This document shows positions 40,089 to 40,596 of a stretch of DNA of 40,596 bases, piece by piece. The notes under the pieces were generated by a model. It was given only the letters and a program-made list of their open reading frames with translations. It was not told the origin of the DNA and searched no databases. This DNA comes from Bradyrhizobium sp. BRP22. GTDB taxonomy: Bacteria > Pseudomonadota > Alphaproteobacteria > Rhizobiales > Xanthobacteraceae. The stretch covers positions 305,001 through 345,596 of the forward strand of contig NZ_JADYVX010000004.1 of NCBI RefSeq assembly GCF_020194175.1. The letters run 5' to 3'. A program made the position numbers and the translations under genes. The first letter of the stretch is position 1; the number at the start of each line of letters is the position of its first letter.

Positions 40089-40596
40089 CAATTAGCAAAC
40101 CCTGTGGCGGGTAATGAGCTGCGCGCCATTTCGCAGCGTTCGGGTAGGAAGCTTCCCTCCGAGCTACCAAAGGCTGTGTTGCCCGATGGGCAAATCACGC
40201 CACCGGCAGGTCGAGTCGCAGGCGCGAAAATATTCCTCTTTTGTTCTCGTGCAAATCAGTTCATGAATCCGCGCCGTCCCGCCCGAACGAGGGGCGTTTC
40301 GCGATCGTCACAAGCGCGCGGCGGGATGCGGTGGACGTGGTGGATGTGACTGACGAGAACACCCAGCGCGGACGGCGAAGTCGTGTGGTTCTGGCGCCCC
40401 GACGCTGGCGCTAAGTTCTGTGGATCGAGTATCTGCGGAGTGACGGTGGCAAGAAAGCCCGGTCACCGAGAAGCAACTGTGTTGTTAGACCGGTGATCGG
40501 CCGGGCTCAAGGCTGGCGCTGCGCGCCCCCGCCTCCGGCGGCGTGCGGCCTTGACCCCGTCCGCTCGCCGGTCTTCAGGCCGGGCATGCGCTCGGC
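40089..40596. repeat. Repetitive Bradyrhizobium-type element at the right edge
   Basis: No gene is supported in these 508 bases. From about 40236 on the sequence is of a kind I recall as a recurrent element in Bradyrhizobium genomes, often mis-called as proteins that contain MNPRRPARTRGVSRSS; that string is readable here from 40263. AGCCCGGTCACCG (40456-40468) pairs with CGGTGA and CCGGGCT (40491-40507) around a 22-nt loop. The element continues past the window. Confidence 0.6.

Noticed and set aside
40104..40349. 81-codon frame at the right edge
   Set aside because: It runs into the repetitive element; the MNPRRPARTRGVSRSS string is a known kind of false protein from this repeat.

Overview
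The window looks like chromosomal DNA of a Bradyrhizobium-type alphaproteobacterium. Three things point there: the high-GC coding style, the gene order of the coxMNOP alternative cytochrome oxidase described in Bradyrhizobium, and many intergenic palindromic repeats of the kinds scattered through Bradyrhizobium genomes. The initiator tRNA also has the A-U/G-C/G-C anticodon stem that I recall from rhizobia. It is mostly ordinary housekeeping and accessory chromosome. I see no prophage, insertion sequence, CRISPR array or conjugative module.

Layout. 1-4.1 kb (minus strand): a catabolic cluster of a GntR/FCD regulator, an EctD-like PhyH dioxygenase, a SAF-domain homoserine-dehydrogenase-like oxidoreductase and a TakP-like TRAP solute-binding protein cut by the window edge. 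A 20-bp palindrome in front of the regulator shares its core with a palindrome upstream of the TRAP gene. 4.2-5.6 kb: an ECF41 sigma factor divergent from an AhpD-like gene that carries an ECF41-type promoter. 6-9.2 kb: a membrane class III adenylate cyclase, an alpha/beta hydrolase and an O6-alkylguanine methyltransferase. 9.3-16.2 kb: a loose set of small-molecule enzymes (two paralogous metallo-beta-lactamase-fold hydrolases, GST, FAH-family hydrolase, quinone oxidoreductase, two SDRs, one lacking the catalytic Tyr/Lys) and a DUF3775 protein. 16.7 kb: initiator tRNA followed by a broken gene. 17.2-24.1 kb: an NDUFA9-like and a DUF2189 membrane protein divergent from coxM-coxN-coxO-coxP and a subunit-IV-like gene, which together should form a terminal oxidase.

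24.2-27.5 kb: a SnoaL-like protein, a frameshifted ada, a small hypothetical and a 2OG-Fe(II) oxygenase; a 32-35 nt repeat occurs in three of the intervals here. 27.6-28.9 kb: a CobW/ZigA-type zinc GTPase behind a near-ideal Zur box. 29.2-31.8 kb: small membrane and hypothetical proteins around an Rnk-like factor. 31.9-36 kb: a zinc-ribbon metallo-beta-lactamase-fold protein with a degenerate site, htpG and a DUF3095 cyclase-like protein. 36.1-40.1 kb: DUF2147, GNAT, Fe-type SOD, CrcB/FluC and a two-gene split permease. The last 0.5 kb is a repetitive element.

The most promising undescribed items are the GntR-controlled oxygenase/oxidoreductase/TRAP cluster, the repeat family around ada and the 2OG oxygenase, the split half-permease pair, the SDR without catalytic residues, and the zinc-ribbon MBL protein. 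Two frameshifts (ada and the gene after the tRNA) both lie in homopolymer runs, so they may be assembly errors.
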